From JAUIET01 sp045106985 (lineage in GTDB: Bacteria; Pseudomonadota; Gammaproteobacteria; Pseudomonadales; JAUIET01): 64,000 nt of DNA. The translations under genes were made by a program, and so were the position numbers. The DNA is taken from NCBI GenBank assembly GCA_045106985.1, contig JBGCFQ010000023.1, positions 1-64,000 of the forward strand, read 5' to 3'. The notes beneath the pieces were generated by a model. That model saw only the letters and a list, made by a program, of their open reading frames with translations. It did not search any database and had not been told where the DNA came from. Shown piece after piece: positions 63,344 through 64,000 of this stretch (the first letter of the stretch is position 1; each line of letters begins with the position of its first letter).

Positions 63344-63808
63344 TCAGGCGGCGCGCAATTTTCGGTCGGCCGCTCTTATTGCCAAAAGGTAGCCGGCAGC
63401 ACCCATGCCATTGACAAATCCAAGTCCGCCATCGATGCCCTGCATTGGTGGCATCGTTTCAGCAGGGTCGGCAAAGATATTGCTTAGTCGCACTTCTATC
63501 ACTGGTTTTCGTAGGTGCGCTACCTGCTTGATGGCAGAATCAAACGCGTTCAATTTCTGTGGTGTGCCGTAGCGAAGACAGGACGGATTGATAACCAAAG
63601 CGCTAAACGATTGGCTGTCGTCACTTATGAACTTCAGCATTTGTTGCTCATCATCAGTTTGGCGAAAGTCCAGGTCGATATCGAGATTGGCGCACAGCGT
63701 GTCGCATTCACCTCGAATCATATCCAACGATAAATCATTGCTACCGTCCTCGCTTTTGAGGTCAGCTAGTCCTGGTCCATTAAGTATGAGCACCGATTTG
63801 TTGGGCAT
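63344..63808 (-). CDS. AroQ-like paralogue lacking catalytic residues
   Basis: 154 residues with the same fold pattern as AroQ: VLILNGPGLADL for the nucleotide-like start, VINPSCLRYG for INAGAYTH, VIEVRLSN for IELHISN. The Tyr and Arg of the active-site lid and the catalytic His (HISN reads RLSN) are missing. It is therefore probably not a dehydroquinase. A GAAGG site precedes the ATG. It is tightly coupled to the intact aroQ downstream, so it may be a regulatory or structural partner, or an enzyme with another substrate. Confidence 0.7.
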   Translation of the reverse strand: MPNKSVLILNGPGLADLKSEDGSNDLSLDMIRGECDTLCANLDIDLDFRQTDDEQQMLKFISDDSQSFSALVINPSCLRYGTPQKLNAFDSAIKQVAHLRKPVIEVRLSNIFADPAETMPPMQGIDGGLGFVNGMGAAGYLLAIRAADRKLRAA

Positions 63809-63853
63809 TTAGACGCCTTCATTGATTAGGGAACACTAGACGGCAACTTAGCA

Positions 63854-64000
63854 TCAAACTAACTTCCCATCAACAAAGAGCCGAGCGGGCAAATGCGTTA
63901 AGGCTTGTGCCTATGGTCTCGTTGGTACACAGCGTCATCAAGCCTTCCACCACGAAGTGACTGCGGCGCTTGCACAAAGAAATCGTCGCAGCTGGAACCA
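63854..64000 (-). pseudogene. Possible 3' end of a gene at the window edge, frame disrupted
   Basis: On the minus strand one frame from the edge reads FVQAPQSLRGGRLDDAVYQR and stops. A second frame then reads ALTHLPARLFVDGKLV to a stop at 63854-63856. The two join into a protein-like sequence if one frameshift is allowed near 63905. I do not recognise the product. A sequencing error, a frameshifted gene or chance are all possible. Confidence 0.25.

Overview
The window looks like part of a marine, aerobic, heterotrophic gammaproteobacterial chromosome. The evidence is moderate G+C by eye, an outer-membrane and periplasmic protein set, a LiuR-type leucine catabolic operon, spondin-domain proteins, a BCCT transporter, many acyl-CoA dehydrogenase, SDR and CoA-ligase genes, and two genes readable only if in-frame UGA is selenocysteine. 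I see no rRNA, tRNA, CRISPR array, insertion sequence or phage gene. The organism cannot be named from this sequence alone.

Layout. 1-407: no intact gene, possibly a decayed one. 408-3884: outer-membrane barrel, secreted alkylsulfatase-like metallo-beta-lactamase protein, and a membrane-anchored redoxin whose CxxC site reads UxxC. 4184-8878 (minus strand): SDR, PF10118 protein, molybdopterin oxidoreductase and GST, probably one operon. 9072-12564: enoyl-CoA hydratase remnant and an exported KatG with its own terminator. 12675-19629: acyl-CoA synthetase facing the liu operon (liuR-liuA-liuB-liuD). 19943-25471: beta-helix/cytochrome-like lipoprotein, DUF5062-like protein, APC permease and COMT-like methyltransferase. 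25530-32455 (minus strand): Tat-type SDR, ArsJ with its partner GAPDH (arsenate detoxification), CoA-transferase, MFS and enoyl-CoA hydratase. 32726-47111: BCCT transporter, enoyl-reductase-like protein, SDR, small methyltransferases, ABC-F protein, histidine phosphatase, MFS, lipA, MaoC hydratase and others. 47317-52402: two spondin proteins, an ECF sigma factor, an anti-sigma with a protease-prodomain-like tail, an S8 protease and a barrel protein. 52519-54840: EgtB-EgtD fusion for ergothioneine. 55428-59257: four-gene operon of ureohydrolase, MFS, UGSC selenoprotein and an unrecognised 353-residue protein. 59317-63808: paired acyl-CoA dehydrogenases, SDR, AroQ and an AroQ-like paralogue lacking catalytic residues.

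Main points. The two UGA-interrupted genes, UGSC at 57667-58203 and redoxin at 3147-3884, each keep homology on both sides of the UGA and a Cys three residues on. They are best read as selenoproteins that automatic annotation would split or truncate. The UGSC gene sits in a tightly overlapped operon with a metal-dependent ureohydrolase and a transporter, which suggests an undescribed C-N (or C-S/Se) compound pathway. The sigma/anti-sigma/protease/spondin locus looks like a self-contained envelope-signalling module. Redox and metalloid defence recurs across the window (KatG, ergothioneine, GST, redoxin, ArsJ).
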